From: an uncultured Pelagibacteraceae bacterium
GTDB taxonomy: Bacteria > Pseudomonadota > Alphaproteobacteria > Pelagibacterales > Pelagibacteraceae
Assembly: GCA_902554195.1 (NCBI GenBank)
Contig: CACDNT010000003.1
Span: 1 to 50,180 of the forward strand
Direction of reading: 5' to 3'
DNA: 50,180 nt
In this document: in pieces, positions 27,289 to 37,351 of the stretch
Numbering within the stretch: position 1 is the stretch's first letter
Layout: every line of letters begins with the position of its first letter
Program-made: the position numbers and the translations under genes
The notes under the pieces: model-generated
Databases searched by the model: none
What the model saw: only the letters and a program-made list of their open reading frames with translations
Told to the model about the DNA's origin: nothing

Positions 27289-27701
27289 TGCAATACTGGT
27301 TACTTAAATCAGAGCCTGACGTTTGGTCAATTGATCAACAAAAAAAAGCTGGTGTAAAAGGCGCACCCTGGGACGGTGTAAGAAACTATCAAGCAGCTAA
27401 AAATTTAAAAACTATGAAAAAGGGTGATCAATGTTTTTTTTATCACTCAAATATTGGAAAAGAAATTGTTGGAATAGTAGAAGTTGTGAAAGAACATTAC
27501 ATTGATAAAACAGATAAATCTGGAAGATTTGTTGCGGTGACGGTTAAGTTTTTGAAAAGACTTGATAATCCTGTATCTTTAGAACAAATTAAAAAAAACA
27601 AGGATTTAAGCCATTTATCTTTAATTAAACAAAGTAGATTATCTGTAATGCCTATTGACTCTGAAAGCTGGAAGATTTTAAATAAAATGAGTAAATATTA
27701 A
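27288..27701 (+). CDS. EVE domain protein
   Basis: [16 protein letters not shown]...[29 protein letters not shown]. Confidence 0.9.
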   Translation: MQYWLLKSEPDVWSIDQQKKAGVKGAPWDGVRNYQAAKNLKTMKKGDQCFFYHSNIGKEIVGIVEVVKEHYIDKTDKSGRFVAVTVKFLKRLDNPVSLEQIKKNKDLSHLSLIKQSRLSVMPIDSESWKILNKMSKY

Positions 27702-27709
27702 AAAAAAAT

Positions 27710-29782
27710 ATGCCAAAAAAAAAGAAATCAAAAAAGAAAAAAGTTAAAAAGAGAAAGAAAAAAAAATCTTCGAAAAAAAGAGGAAAAATAAAAAGAACTT
27801 TAAAAACTAAAGGATCTAAAAAGAAAAATATAGATAAAACATCATCTAATGACCAAATTATTAAAACTAAACCTGAATGGGTAAAAAGAAGTTTAGCAAA
27901 TAAAGCTCAATATCAAAAAAAATATTCTGATTCTATTAAAAATAATAACTCATTCTGGAAAAAAGAAGGAAAGAGAATTACTTGGATAAAACCATACAAA
28001 AAAATTAAAGATGTCAAATATAGTAAGGACGAAGTAAGAATTAAATGGTTTGAGGATGGTACTTTAAACGCATCTGCAAATTGTGTTGATCGTCATTTAA
28101 AAGATAAAAAAGATAAAACTGCAATTATATGGGTAGGGGATGATCCTAAAGATACTCAAAAAATTTCTTATAAACAATTACATCAAAAAGTTTCAAAAGC
28201 TGCTAATGGTCTAAAAAAACTAGGGATACAAAAAGGCGACCGTGTCACTATTTATCTAACGATGATACCTGAATTAGCAATACTGATGTTAGCATGTGCA
28301 AGAATAGGTGCCGTCCACTCAATAATTTTTGGCGGTTTCTCTGCAGAATCAATTTCAGGAAGAGTGAATGATTGCAAATCAGAATATATAATTACTGCTG
28401 ATGAGGGAGTAAGAGGAGGCAAAACTATTCCTCTAAAAGCAACGACAGATGAAGCTTTATCTAATTGTCCAGATGTTAAAAAATGTATTGTAGTAAAGAG
28501 AACTGGTAATTATGTATATTGGGATCAAGATCGAGATGTCTGGTATCACGACCTGATTAAGGATGTACCAAATCATTGTGAGCCTGAGGAAATGAGTGCA
28601 GAGGATCCTTTATTTATTCTCTATACATCAGGATCAACCGGAAAGCCTAAAGGAGTATTACATACCACTGGAGGATATATGGTTTATGCTTCTATGACTC
28701 ATCAATATATTTTCAATTATAAACCGAATGACATTTATTGGTGTACAGCAGATATTGGATGGGTAACTGGTCATAGCTATATAATTTATGGACCATTAGC
28801 TAATGGTGCAACAACCATTATGTTCGAAGGTGTTCCAAATTACCCTGATAGTTCAAGATGGTGGCAGATTGTTGACAAATATAAAGTAAATACTTTTTAT
28901 ACAGCGCCAACAGCTATAAGAGCCTTGATGAGAGAAGGTGATGGCCCAGTTAATAAAACTTCTAGAAAATCACTAAAATTATTAGGAACTGTTGGAGAAC
29001 CTATAAATCCAGAAGCGTGGATGTGGTATTACAAAACTGTTGGTAATTCAAAATGTCCAATAGTCGATACATGGTGGCAAACAGAAACGGGAGGAATTCT
29101 TATATCACCACAAACTGGAGCTATTCCACTTAAACCCGGATCAGCAACAAAACCTTTTTATGGAATTAAACCAGTGCTAGTAAATAAAGACGGTAAAGAA
29201 ATAAAAGGTGAAGGTGAAGGAAGACTGTGTATAGCTCAATCTTGGCCTGGTCAAATGAGAACCGTATATGGTGATCATCAAAGATTTATCGATACATATT
29301 TTTCACAGTTTGATGGAAAATATTTCACTGGAGATGGATGTAAAAGAGATAAAGATGGCTACTATTGGATAACTGGCAGAGTAGATGATGTAATTATTGT
29401 CTCTGGTCATAACCTTGGTACTGCTGAAATTGAAAGTGCATTTGTTGCACATCCCAAAGTAGCTGAGGCTGCTGTGGTTGGGTATCCCCATGATATTAAA
29501 GGAAATGGTTTATATTGTTATGTCACCCTCAATGCAGGTGAGAGTGAGACAGGAGATTTAGATAGAGAGCTTAAACTTTGGGTGAGAAAACAAATAGGGC
29601 CTTTGGCAACACCAGATCTAATTCATTTTACGCCAGGGCTTCCAAAAACAAGATCTGGGAAAATTATGAGAAGAATTTTAAGAAAGATTGCAGCAAATGA
29701 GCACGGACAGCTAGGTGATACAACTACTCTTGCTGATCCAGGTGTGGTCGATAGCTTGGTTGAAAATAGAAAAAATATCTAA
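27710..29782 (+). CDS. acs: Acetyl-CoA synthetase with lysine-rich N-terminal extension
   Basis: [74 protein letters not shown]. Confidence 0.95.
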   Translation: MPKKKKSKKKKVKKRKKKKSSKKRGKIKRTLKTKGSKKKNIDKTSSNDQIIKTKPEWVKRSLANKAQYQKKYSDSIKNNNSFWKKEGKRITWIKPYKKIKDVKYSKDEVRIKWFEDGTLNASANCVDRHLKDKKDKTAIIWVGDDPKDTQKISYKQLHQKVSKAANGLKKLGIQKGDRVTIYLTMIPELAILMLACARIGAVHSIIFGGFSAESISGRVNDCKSEYIITADEGVRGGKTIPLKATTDEALSNCPDVKKCIVVKRTGNYVYWDQDRDVWYHDLIKDVPNHCEPEEMSAEDPLFILYTSGSTGKPKGVLHTTGGYMVYASMTHQYIFNYKPNDIYWCTADIGWVTGHSYIIYGPLANGATTIMFEGVPNYPDSSRWWQIVDKYKVNTFYTAPTAIRALMREGDGPVNKTSRKSLKLLGTVGEPINPEAWMWYYKTVGNSKCPIVDTWWQTETGGILISPQTGAIPLKPGSATKPFYGIKPVLVNKDGKEIKGEGEGRLCIAQSWPGQMRTVYGDHQRFIDTYFSQFDGKYFTGDGCKRDKDGYYWITGRVDDVIIVSGHNLGTAEIESAFVAHPKVAEAAVVGYPHDIKGNGLYCYVTLNAGESETGDLDRELKLWVRKQIGPLATPDLIHFTPGLPKTRSGKIMRRILRKIAANEHGQLGDTTTLADPGVVDSLVENRKNI

Positions 29783-30423
29783 AATTTTATTCTTTCATTA
29801 AATTCTTTTTTTACAACATCCCATTTTAGAATAACTGAATTTAGAACTATTTTGCGATCTAAAGTTTTTAAATCTTCTGCAATTGGTGCCCACTTATATA
29901 AAGATAAAGCACTTGGATTAAATGGTAAATCATTGTGATGATCATCCCAGTTAATATTTTGTATTCTTTCATCAAAATTTTTTTTTGCATTTTCTATAAT
30001 ATCAATTGGCATTTTATTTGAAATTTCATCGTCCAAAATTTTTAAAAAAATTTCTTTTGCTTTCTCTATGTCTTGGTAATTAAAATTTGCTCTCAATTTT
30101 GAAAATGTAAACAATGTAAGATCTTGAAGAGCAACTGCATAAATATTCCACTTAGCCAAGTTAACTGAGTCCATAAAAGTATCATTCTCAAAATGAAGAA
30201 CGTACCTAGTTCCCATCCTCGTTTTAAGATAGCCGTAAAGAGTAACCTGGCTTACCCAAGCAGATTTTGTTTGAATAAACGTTTCAAGTTCATCCAAATT
30301 GCTAATTTTCCCCTTGGGGATAAATGCTTTGAACATGGCAAAAAGATAAGTCTTGAAATCATGCCAAGTTAAGTCCCTCCACGTTAATTTGTATTTTCCC
30401 ATAAAAAGCCCTATTTTTGACAC
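29779..30423 (-). CDS. Conserved hypothetical protein
   Basis: Intact ORF; GTG start at 30423 or ATG at 30402 ([16 protein letters not shown]); no family recognised. Confidence 0.6.
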   Translation of the reverse strand: MSKIGLFMGKYKLTWRDLTWHDFKTYLFAMFKAFIPKGKISNLDELETFIQTKSAWVSQVTLYGYLKTRMGTRYVLHFENDTFMDSVNLAKWNIYAVALQDLTLFTFSKLRANFNYQDIEKAKEIFLKILDDEISNKMPIDIIENAKKNFDERIQNINWDDHHNDLPFNPSALSLYKWAPIAEDLKTLDRKIVLNSVILKWDVVKKEFNERIKF

Positions 30424-30527
30424 TTATAACTTGAAAAGGCTAGTAAATTTACCAATTTTAACACTTTAAATCTATTTCATAATGGTTATGGTTTTCGCCA
30501 GTTATAACTAAAAAGAGAGAGGTATAA

Positions 30528-30788
30528 ATGTCAAAACAAGAACAACACTGGGAAAAATCCAAAGGTTTGCTAATGATGACGTTAGCAATTTGGTTTGTTT
30601 TCTCAATTGGCATCTTCCTATTCGGGGCTGAAATGAACGAAGTTACGGGACCATTTGGTTATCCGTTAACTTATTGGTTCACATGTCAAGGTTCTCTTGG
30701 AATTTTCGTAATACTAATTTTCTGGTTTGCGAATAGACAAGAAAAAATTGATGAAGAGTTCGGCTTTAGTGAAAGAGGAGATGACTAA
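30528..30788 (+). CDS. DUF4212 sodium/substrate symporter small subunit
   Basis: 86 aa, two TM helices, directly upstream of the SSS symporter. Confidence 0.85.
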   Translation: MSKQEQHWEKSKGLLMMTLAIWFVFSIGIFLFGAEMNEVTGPFGYPLTYWFTCQGSLGIFVILIFWFANRQEKIDEEFGFSERGDD

Positions 30789-32602
30789 TGATTAAAGGTA
30801 ATTTTATAGACAATTTACCTAAGGTTTATGGAATCTATACAGGTGGTTTTTTAGGTTTCATAATCATTATGTCAATTGCCGAGCAGATGGGTATGACAGC
30901 GAAAACAATTGGTATTTGTTTCGTTGCCTTCACAGTAGCCATCTATGCTATAATTGGTTATCTATCACGTACAGCTCAAGCTGATGCGTATTACGTAGCT
31001 GGAAGACAAGTACCAACCGTGTTCAATGGAATGGCGACAGCAGCAGACTGGATGTCTGGTGCATCATTCGTTGCAATGGCAGGTGGTATTTACTTTAAGG
31101 GTTACGGTTATATGGCATTACTTGTAGGTTGGACCGGTGGATATGTATTAGTTGCATCACTTTTAGCACCATACCTAAGAAAATTTGGCTGTTACACAGT
31201 TCCAGATTTTATTGGTACAAGATACGGTGGTAATTTAAGTAGATTTATGGCGGTAGTAGTTTTAACTGTTGCTTCATTTACTTACGTGACTGCACAAATT
31301 AACGCCACAGGTACAATTGCATCTGTTGCACTTGATATTCCATTCCAATACGCTGTATACGTTGGACTTATAAGTATCTTACTTTGTTCAATGCTTGGTG
31401 GTATGAGAGGAGTAACTTGGACACAGGTAGCTCAATATATCGTACTAATCATAGCTTACTTATTACCAGTATTCTGGATCAGTAACAAAATGGGTGCGGG
31501 TTTCTTCCCACACTTCATGTTAGCTGATGAAGTTTCTAGAATAGCTGAATTAGAGGCTCAGTTTGGTTTTGTTAAAAACTCTGCTGAAAATCTAAAAGAA
31601 GTACCAAAAGGTTTGGCTGGAATAACTAAAGCTCACTCAGCGGTGAACGCAACACCTTGGGCATTTATTTCATTAGCGTTAGCGATGATGATGGGAACAG
31701 CTTCATTGCCTCACGTTATGATGAGATATTTTACTACTCCAAGTGTAAAAGCAGCTAGAAAATCAGTAGGTTGGTCATTATTCTTTATCTTCCTACTTTA
31801 TTCTTCTGCTCCAATGTTAGCGACACTATCTAAGTTGTCATTGATTGATCCGTCACTACCAACAGGTATTATCGGTAAATCAATAGCTGAAGTTCAATCG
31901 ATAGACTGGTATCAAAACTGGAACCAAGCAAACTTAATGTTTGTAAGCGACTTTAACGGAAATGGAACTCTTGAATTAAATGAGTTTTTCATGGGTGGTA
32001 AAGCCGTTGTGTTAGCGACTCCAGAAATAGCTGGATTACCATATGTAATCTCAGGTCTGGTTGCTGCTGGAGGTATGGCCGCTGCCATGTCAACAGCCGA
32101 TGGTTTGATTTTAGCAATTGCAAACGCAATCTCACACGATGTTTACTATAAGATCATCGATCCAAAAGCTGAGACTGCGAAGAGACTAGTTGTTGCGAGG
32201 GTATTACTTGTAGTAATTGGTTTTGCAGGAGCAACAATCGCAGCTCTTGAGATCCAGGGTATCTTAGGTTCAGTAATCTGGGCTTTTGACTTTGCGATGT
32301 CAGGACTATTCTTCCCACTTGTACTTGGTGTATGGTGGAAGAGAGCTAACAAAGAAGGTGCTATCGCTGGTATGTTCTTAGGATTAGTTTCTGGTGCTGC
32401 TTACCTAATTTGGGTAAGAACAGGCGGAAGTGGATTCTTAGGAATTACTCAGTTAACGTTTGGTATCTTTGGTTCAGCTGTCAGCTTAGTAGCAATGGTT
32501 GTAGTCAGCTTAATGACTCAAGCACCAAACGCTGCAACGCAGAAAATGGTTGATGAGGTTCGTGTACCAGCTGGTAAATCGATCCTTGGCAAACAACACT
32601 AA
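30788..32602 (+). CDS. Sodium:solute symporter family protein (acetate permease ActP-like)
   Basis: YYVAGRQVPTVFNGMATAADWMSGASFVAMAGGIYFKGY; 13-TM SSS protein. Confidence 0.9.
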   Translation: MIKGNFIDNLPKVYGIYTGGFLGFIIIMSIAEQMGMTAKTIGICFVAFTVAIYAIIGYLSRTAQADAYYVAGRQVPTVFNGMATAADWMSGASFVAMAGGIYFKGYGYMALLVGWTGGYVLVASLLAPYLRKFGCYTVPDFIGTRYGGNLSRFMAVVVLTVASFTYVTAQINATGTIASVALDIPFQYAVYVGLISILLCSMLGGMRGVTWTQVAQYIVLIIAYLLPVFWISNKMGAGFFPHFMLADEVSRIAELEAQFGFVKNSAENLKEVPKGLAGITKAHSAVNATPWAFISLALAMMMGTASLPHVMMRYFTTPSVKAARKSVGWSLFFIFLLYSSAPMLATLSKLSLIDPSLPTGIIGKSIAEVQSIDWYQNWNQANLMFVSDFNGNGTLELNEFFMGGKAVVLATPEIAGLPYVISGLVAAGGMAAAMSTADGLILAIANAISHDVYYKIIDPKAETAKRLVVARVLLVVIGFAGATIAALEIQGILGSVIWAFDFAMSGLFFPLVLGVWWKRANKEGAIAGMFLGLVSGAAYLIWVRTGGSGFLGITQLTFGIFGSAVSLVAMVVVSLMTQAPNAATQKMVDEVRVPAGKSILGKQH

Positions 32603-32613
32603 ATAATCTTTTT

Positions 32614-32641
32614 AAGGGGCGATTGATTTCGCCCCTTTTAA
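32614..32641 (+). terminator. Rho-independent terminator
   Basis: AAGGGGCGA-ttgatt-TCGCCCCTT stem followed by T-rich tail, 11 nt after the symporter stop. Confidence 0.85.
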
Positions 32642-32671
32642 TTTCCATCTTTTTCCAATATAAATTTCTCA

Positions 32672-33016
32672 ATGTCGGCTAACTTTCATCCTTTAGTATA
32701 TATAATTGACTATATTCTTGGGGTAATCATGTGGACTTTAATTGGAAGAGTTGCAATGAATATTTTTCAAAGAGAGGATTCTCAATTTTTTTTTATGAGA
32801 GTCTTTGTTAAATTTACCAATCCTTTGATCAACTTGTTTAAACCTGTCACTCCATCTTTTATCATACAACCAATCGTGCCTCTTTATGTTGCTTGGTTTT
32901 TTTTCATGATAAGGTTTTACTTTATGCCTTGGGTCCTAGGATACTCGGTGATGGGGATGTTATCGTTTCCGTTAGAAAGTGAGATTTCAAGACAAATTTA
33001 TCAATTTTTTAATTAA
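32672..33016 (+). CDS. YggT-like small membrane protein
   Basis: LIGRVAMNIFQ...FTNPLINLFKPVTPSFI...PLYVAWFFFMIRFY. Confidence 0.55.
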   Translation: MSANFHPLVYIIDYILGVIMWTLIGRVAMNIFQREDSQFFFMRVFVKFTNPLINLFKPVTPSFIIQPIVPLYVAWFFFMIRFYFMPWVLGYSVMGMLSFPLESEISRQIYQFFN

Positions 33017-33056
33017 ATTAGATTTTAAAATTTGGTACTAGTTAATTTAATAACTT

Positions 33057-33716
33057 ATGAAAAAAATACAAATTTCCCCCTCGATATTATCTGCTGACTT
33101 CAGTCAATTAGGAAATGAAATTAAGAGGCTCGAGGACGCAGGTGCAGATATGATACATGTTGATGTAATGGATGGTCATTTCGTTCCAAATTTAACTATT
33201 GGACCTCCTGTCATTAAGACTCTTAGAAAGCATTCAGAATTAACCTTTGATGTTCATTTGATGATTTCACCTGTCCATAAATATATAAAAGATTTTGCAG
33301 ACGCAGGAGCTGATATAATTACTATACACCCTGAAGCCACTGATAATTTAGCAGAATCAATTAAACATATTAAAAGTTTTAAAAAAAAGGTTGGTATTTC
33401 TCTAAATCCAAATACAGAAGTCAACATAATTGAAAATGAACTAAAAAATGTGGATTTGATTTTAGTCATGAGTGTTTATCCGGGTTTTGGAGGGCAGAAA
33501 TTTATTCCTGACGTTATTAAAAAAATTGAACTATTAAAAAAACTTAAAGAAGATAAAAATTATGAGTACGATATTGAAGTAGATGGTGGAATAAATTTTT
33601 CAAATTCAAAAGATGTAATAAATGCAGGTGCAAATATTCTTGTATCAGGAACTACAATATTTAAAGAAAACAACGGAAATATTAAAAAAAATATAGAAAC
33701 ACTTAAAGAAGTGTAG
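33057..33716 (+). CDS. rpe: Ribulose-phosphate 3-epimerase
   Basis: ISPSILSADFSQLG, MIHVDVMDGHFVPNLTIGP, VYPGFGGQKFI, EVDGGIN. Confidence 0.95.
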   Translation: MKKIQISPSILSADFSQLGNEIKRLEDAGADMIHVDVMDGHFVPNLTIGPPVIKTLRKHSELTFDVHLMISPVHKYIKDFADAGADIITIHPEATDNLAESIKHIKSFKKKVGISLNPNTEVNIIENELKNVDLILVMSVYPGFGGQKFIPDVIKKIELLKKLKEDKNYEYDIEVDGGINFSNSKDVINAGANILVSGTTIFKENNGNIKKNIETLKEV

Positions 33717-33717
33717 A

Positions 33718-35343
33718 ATGCTTGTAAATGAATTTTTTGAAACTTTAAATGAGTTTACAGAAATAATAAAAAAAAAATTCAGAGGTATTTATCAAAAATC
33801 AAGTTTATACGAAAAAAAGATTTCTAAAACTTTTAATAATGAGTTTATCTACAAACCAAGTCCTCACTTACTTTCATCGATAATCAAATATCAAAATAAG
33901 AAATATAAAATTGAAGATTTTGAACTAGAGACAGTTTGGAATAGCCAAATTAAACCTAAAGATTTTGAAAAACTAAATAATTTTTTTTGGTTTTTTAGTC
34001 TTGATTTAAAATCCTCAAAAAAATCAGCTCAAGAAGTAATCTCAAATTGGATTAATAAAAACAATAAATATAAAAAAGAGAGTTGGGAATTTAATATTAC
34101 TGCAAAAAGAATAATTTCATGGTTATCTAACCACCAACTTTCTTATAACGAAAGTGATGAGGAATATAGATCAATTTTTGATCACATGATTCAAAAACAA
34201 ACAAATCATTTATTAAACGAAATAAAAAACTCTGAAGATTTAGAAAATAAAATAATTGGTTGCTCTGCAATAATTTTGACAGGATTATGTTACAAAATTG
34301 AGAAAAATTATTTAAATGTTGGTTTAAATTTTCTGAAAAAAATTACTAATTCCTCAATAGACAACCAAGGTTTTACAAACTCACGGAACATAAAACAGTT
34401 AATATTTTTTTTAAAATATTTTATAATTATTAGAGAATGGTTTAAAGAGTCTCAAATTGAGGTTCCAGAACACATAGAAGAAAATATTTATTATTTAGGA
34501 CAAAGTTATGCTTTCATAAGACAAAATATAAACACTGATCTTTTGTTTAATGGTAATAATAAGTCTAATACGCATGATTTCGATCATTACTTAAAAAGAC
34601 TTGGTTATAAATTTAAAAATGAAAATAAAGACTGTGGTGGTTACATAGTTTTAAAAAATAAAAAAATTTGCCTGGCAATGGATGCAGGATCTTCACCAAA
34701 TCCTAAGTATACTCAAGACTATCAATCAGGCGCTCTCTCATTTGAAATAATTTCAAACGGAAGAAAACTTATAACCAATTGTGGTTATTACAAAAAAAAT
34801 AATCAAAATCTTAATGAAATATCAAAATCTTCGGCTGCACACAGTACTTTAATAATTGATGATAATTCCTCGTGCAAATTTACAAAAAAGAGAGATAAGT
34901 TAATTTTAAAATCGGGTTTTAAAATTACACAAAAAAATTCTGTGTTTGAGAAAAATTATTGGAAAATCAATGCTGCTCATGATGGATATTTTAAAAAATT
35001 CAAATCAATTCATGAGAGAAATATCGAATTTTTTCCTAAACAAATGAAATTTGTTGGTAATGATAAGATTATTAGAAAAAAAAATAATTATAATTTCAAG
35101 TTTGATATTCGATTTCATTTAGAACCAAATATTAAACTAATGAAAACTCAAGATAATAAATCCATTTTAATAGAATTAGAGGATGAGGGTTGGAAATTTA
35201 CTTGTGATAATTATGAAATTAATATTGATAATGGATTATACTTCGGTAATAAAAATTCATATATTGAGAACCAAAATATTTTTGTGTCTGGAACATTAAA
35301 TAATAATGAAGAGAATATTAAATGGGAAATTAAAAAGATATAA
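33718..35343 (+). CDS. Heparinase II/III family protein
   Basis: AMDAGSSPNPKYTQDYQSGALSFEI, NCGYY, SAAHSTLIIDD; located between rpe and purH. Confidence 0.85.
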   Translation: MLVNEFFETLNEFTEIIKKKFRGIYQKSSLYEKKISKTFNNEFIYKPSPHLLSSIIKYQNKKYKIEDFELETVWNSQIKPKDFEKLNNFFWFFSLDLKSSKKSAQEVISNWINKNNKYKKESWEFNITAKRIISWLSNHQLSYNESDEEYRSIFDHMIQKQTNHLLNEIKNSEDLENKIIGCSAIILTGLCYKIEKNYLNVGLNFLKKITNSSIDNQGFTNSRNIKQLIFFLKYFIIIREWFKESQIEVPEHIEENIYYLGQSYAFIRQNINTDLLFNGNNKSNTHDFDHYLKRLGYKFKNENKDCGGYIVLKNKKICLAMDAGSSPNPKYTQDYQSGALSFEIISNGRKLITNCGYYKKNNQNLNEISKSSAAHSTLIIDDNSSCKFTKKRDKLILKSGFKITQKNSVFEKNYWKINAAHDGYFKKFKSIHERNIEFFPKQMKFVGNDKIIRKKNNYNFKFDIRFHLEPNIKLMKTQDNKSILIELEDEGWKFTCDNYEINIDNGLYFGNKNSYIENQNIFVSGTLNNNEENIKWEIKKI

Positions 35344-36878
35344 TGGGAAAAATTAGATCAGCATTAATATCATTATCTGATAAATCTAATCTTAAGCCTT
35401 TGTTACAAGAGTTGAGGAGAAATAATATCAAGATAATTAGTACTGGTGGAACATTTAAATTAATTAAGAAACTTAAATTTAAATGTTTAGATGTTTCAGA
35501 TTTTATAGGATTTGAGGAAATACTTAATGGAAGAGTCAAAACTTTACATCCAAAAATACATGCTGGAATTTTAAACAAAAGAAGTAACAAATCTCACTTA
35601 AGTGATATTAAAAGAAATAATTTTGAGAATATTGATTTAGTAATAGTAAATTTTTATCCATTTGAAAAAACTATTGAGCAAATAAAAAACCATTCAAAAA
35701 TAATTGAAAATATTGATGTTGGTGGGCCAACTATGGTCAGGGCTGCTGCCAAAAATTATAATGATGTGACTGTAATAACTTCTCCCGATCAATATTCAGA
35801 GCTTATAAATGAATTAAAAAAAAATAAAGGTAATACTTCTCTTAAATTTAGAGAAAAAATGTCTAGGTTAGCTTTTGGTGAAACTGCTTATTATGATGCC
35901 GTAATTTCAAATTATTTAAATAATTTTAACAATATCAATTTCCCTCAAAAAAAAATTCTTTACACTAATTTAATAGAAAATCTTAGATATGGAGAAAACC
36001 CTCACCAAATGGGTGCTTTCTATTCTCAAAATAGAAAAAATAAATTAGAACAAATACATGGAAAAACTCTGAGTTATAATAATTACAGTGACATTTTGGC
36101 TGCAATTACAATTTCAAAATCATTTCCAAAAAATATTGGTACAGTTATTGTTAAACATGGAAATCCTTGTGGTGTCTCAGCTTTGAAAAATAATTTAGAT
36201 AGTTATAAATATGCGTTAGAGACCGATCCAATAAGTGCATTTGGTGGTATTGTTTCGTGTAACTATAAGGTTACTCAAAAACTCGCATTAATGCTAAATA
36301 AAATTTTTCTTGAAGTAGTTGTCGCCAATGGTTTTGATAAAAATGCTCTTAAAATATTAAAATCAAAAAAAAATCTTAGGTTGATAGACTCCTCAAAAAT
36401 TTCACTCAGTGAAGTATGGAAATTCAGCTCTTTAGATAATTTTACACTTATGCAATCAGAAGATAAAAAGATTTTTTCAAAGAAGGATTTTAGAATTGTT
36501 TCGAAAAGACAACCAAGTAAATCACAGCTTGATAATTTAATTTTTGCATTTAATGTTTGTCGATACACAAAATCAAATGCCATTGTTCTTGCTAATAATA
36601 AATCCACTATTGGCATTGGTTCAGGACAACCTAGTAGATTAGACAGTTGTGAAATTGCAATAAATAAAATGAATAAGTTTTCAAAAATCAAAAATGAAAT
36701 AGTAGCTGCATCAGATGCTTTTTTCCCATTTGTTGACGGAATAGAAAAATTAGTTCAGTCAGGAGCTAGTGCAATAGTTCAGCCTTCTGGATCAATAAGA
36801 GATAAAGAAATTATAAAATTTGCAAATGAGACAAATACTGTTTTGGTTTTTTCAAAAACTCGTCATTTTAGGCATTAG
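35343..36878 (+). CDS. purH: Bifunctional AICAR formyltransferase/IMP cyclohydrolase
   Basis: ALISLSDKSNLKPL, ISTGGTFK, NGRVKTLHPKIHAGIL, NLRYGENPHQ, KHGNPCGVS. Confidence 0.95.
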   Translation: MGKIRSALISLSDKSNLKPLLQELRRNNIKIISTGGTFKLIKKLKFKCLDVSDFIGFEEILNGRVKTLHPKIHAGILNKRSNKSHLSDIKRNNFENIDLVIVNFYPFEKTIEQIKNHSKIIENIDVGGPTMVRAAAKNYNDVTVITSPDQYSELINELKKNKGNTSLKFREKMSRLAFGETAYYDAVISNYLNNFNNINFPQKKILYTNLIENLRYGENPHQMGAFYSQNRKNKLEQIHGKTLSYNNYSDILAAITISKSFPKNIGTVIVKHGNPCGVSALKNNLDSYKYALETDPISAFGGIVSCNYKVTQKLALMLNKIFLEVVVANGFDKNALKILKSKKNLRLIDSSKISLSEVWKFSSLDNFTLMQSEDKKIFSKKDFRIVSKRQPSKSQLDNLIFAFNVCRYTKSNAIVLANNKSTIGIGSGQPSRLDSCEIAINKMNKFSKIKNEIVAASDAFFPFVDGIEKLVQSGASAIVQPSGSIRDKEIIKFANETNTVLVFSKTRHFRH

Positions 36879-37212
36879 ATATATTGTCAATTTTAGCAGC
36901 TAATATAAAATCGTTTTCAGATAAACCCTCTATAGCATGAGTTGTGATATTAATCTTGGCATAACCCCATCCAAAGATAATATCTGGATGATGACCCTCT
37001 TCCTCAGAGACTTTTCCAACTTCATTGACAAATTTTTGACTTTCTAAAAAATTTTTAAATTCAAATTTTTTTTCTAAAAGATAAACTTTTTTATCATTTT
37101 GAATGATCTCCCAACCATCAACTTTTTTTTGATATTTATGAATTTCAGAAATATCAAAAGCTTTAACTCCTCCCTCACACGGTACACATTTTTTATCTAA
37201 TAAATTGCTCAT
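36868..37212 (-). CDS. Pterin-4a-carbinolamine dehydratase
   Basis: DGWEIIQNDKKVYLLEKKFEFKNFLESQKFVNEVGKVSEEEGHHPDIIFGWGYAKINITTHAIEGLSENDFILAAKID. Confidence 0.9.
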   Translation of the reverse strand: MSNLLDKKCVPCEGGVKAFDISEIHKYQKKVDGWEIIQNDKKVYLLEKKFEFKNFLESQKFVNEVGKVSEEEGHHPDIIFGWGYAKINITTHAIEGLSENDFILAAKIDNISNA

Positions 37213-37225
37213 ATTTTAATAATGG

Positions 37226-37297
37226 AGCGGGCAAAGGGGGTCGAACCCTCGACCTTCTCGTTGGCAACGAGACGCTCTACCACTGAGCTATACCCGC
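37226..37297 (-). tRNA. tRNA-Gly (anticodon GCC), 3' CCA encoded at 37225-37223
   Basis: Cloverleaf: GCGGGTA-TA-GCTC-AGTGGTA-GAGC-G-TCTCG-TTGCCAA-CGAGA-AGGTC-GAGGG-TTCGACC-CCCTT-TGCCCGC-T. Confidence 0.97.
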
Positions 37298-37351
37298 AAA
37301 AATTAAATTAATATAAAGAATGTAAATTATAATTTCAAGAAATTTCAATTA

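Noticed and set aside
30424-30509. TTATAACT repeated twice (30424-30431 and 30502-30509) upstream of the DUF4212/SSS genes
   Set aside because: Looked like a regulator operator, but each copy is most simply a -10-like element of the two divergent genes; an 8-mer repeat is weak evidence in such AT-rich DNA.
33718-35343. Heparinase II/III protein between rpe and purH as a foreign insertion
   Set aside because: This order (rpe-heparinase-like-purH) is, as I recall, common in alphaproteobacteria, so it is likely ordinary here.
36275-36691. 138-aa minus-strand ORF antisense to purH
   Set aside because: Shadow ORF of PurH. The same applies to 46543..46896 (mostly hslV), 5579..5812 (ccmF), 16159..16404 and 16916..17155 (CRTAC1-like), 12245..12430 (argG) and 32146..32352 (symporter).
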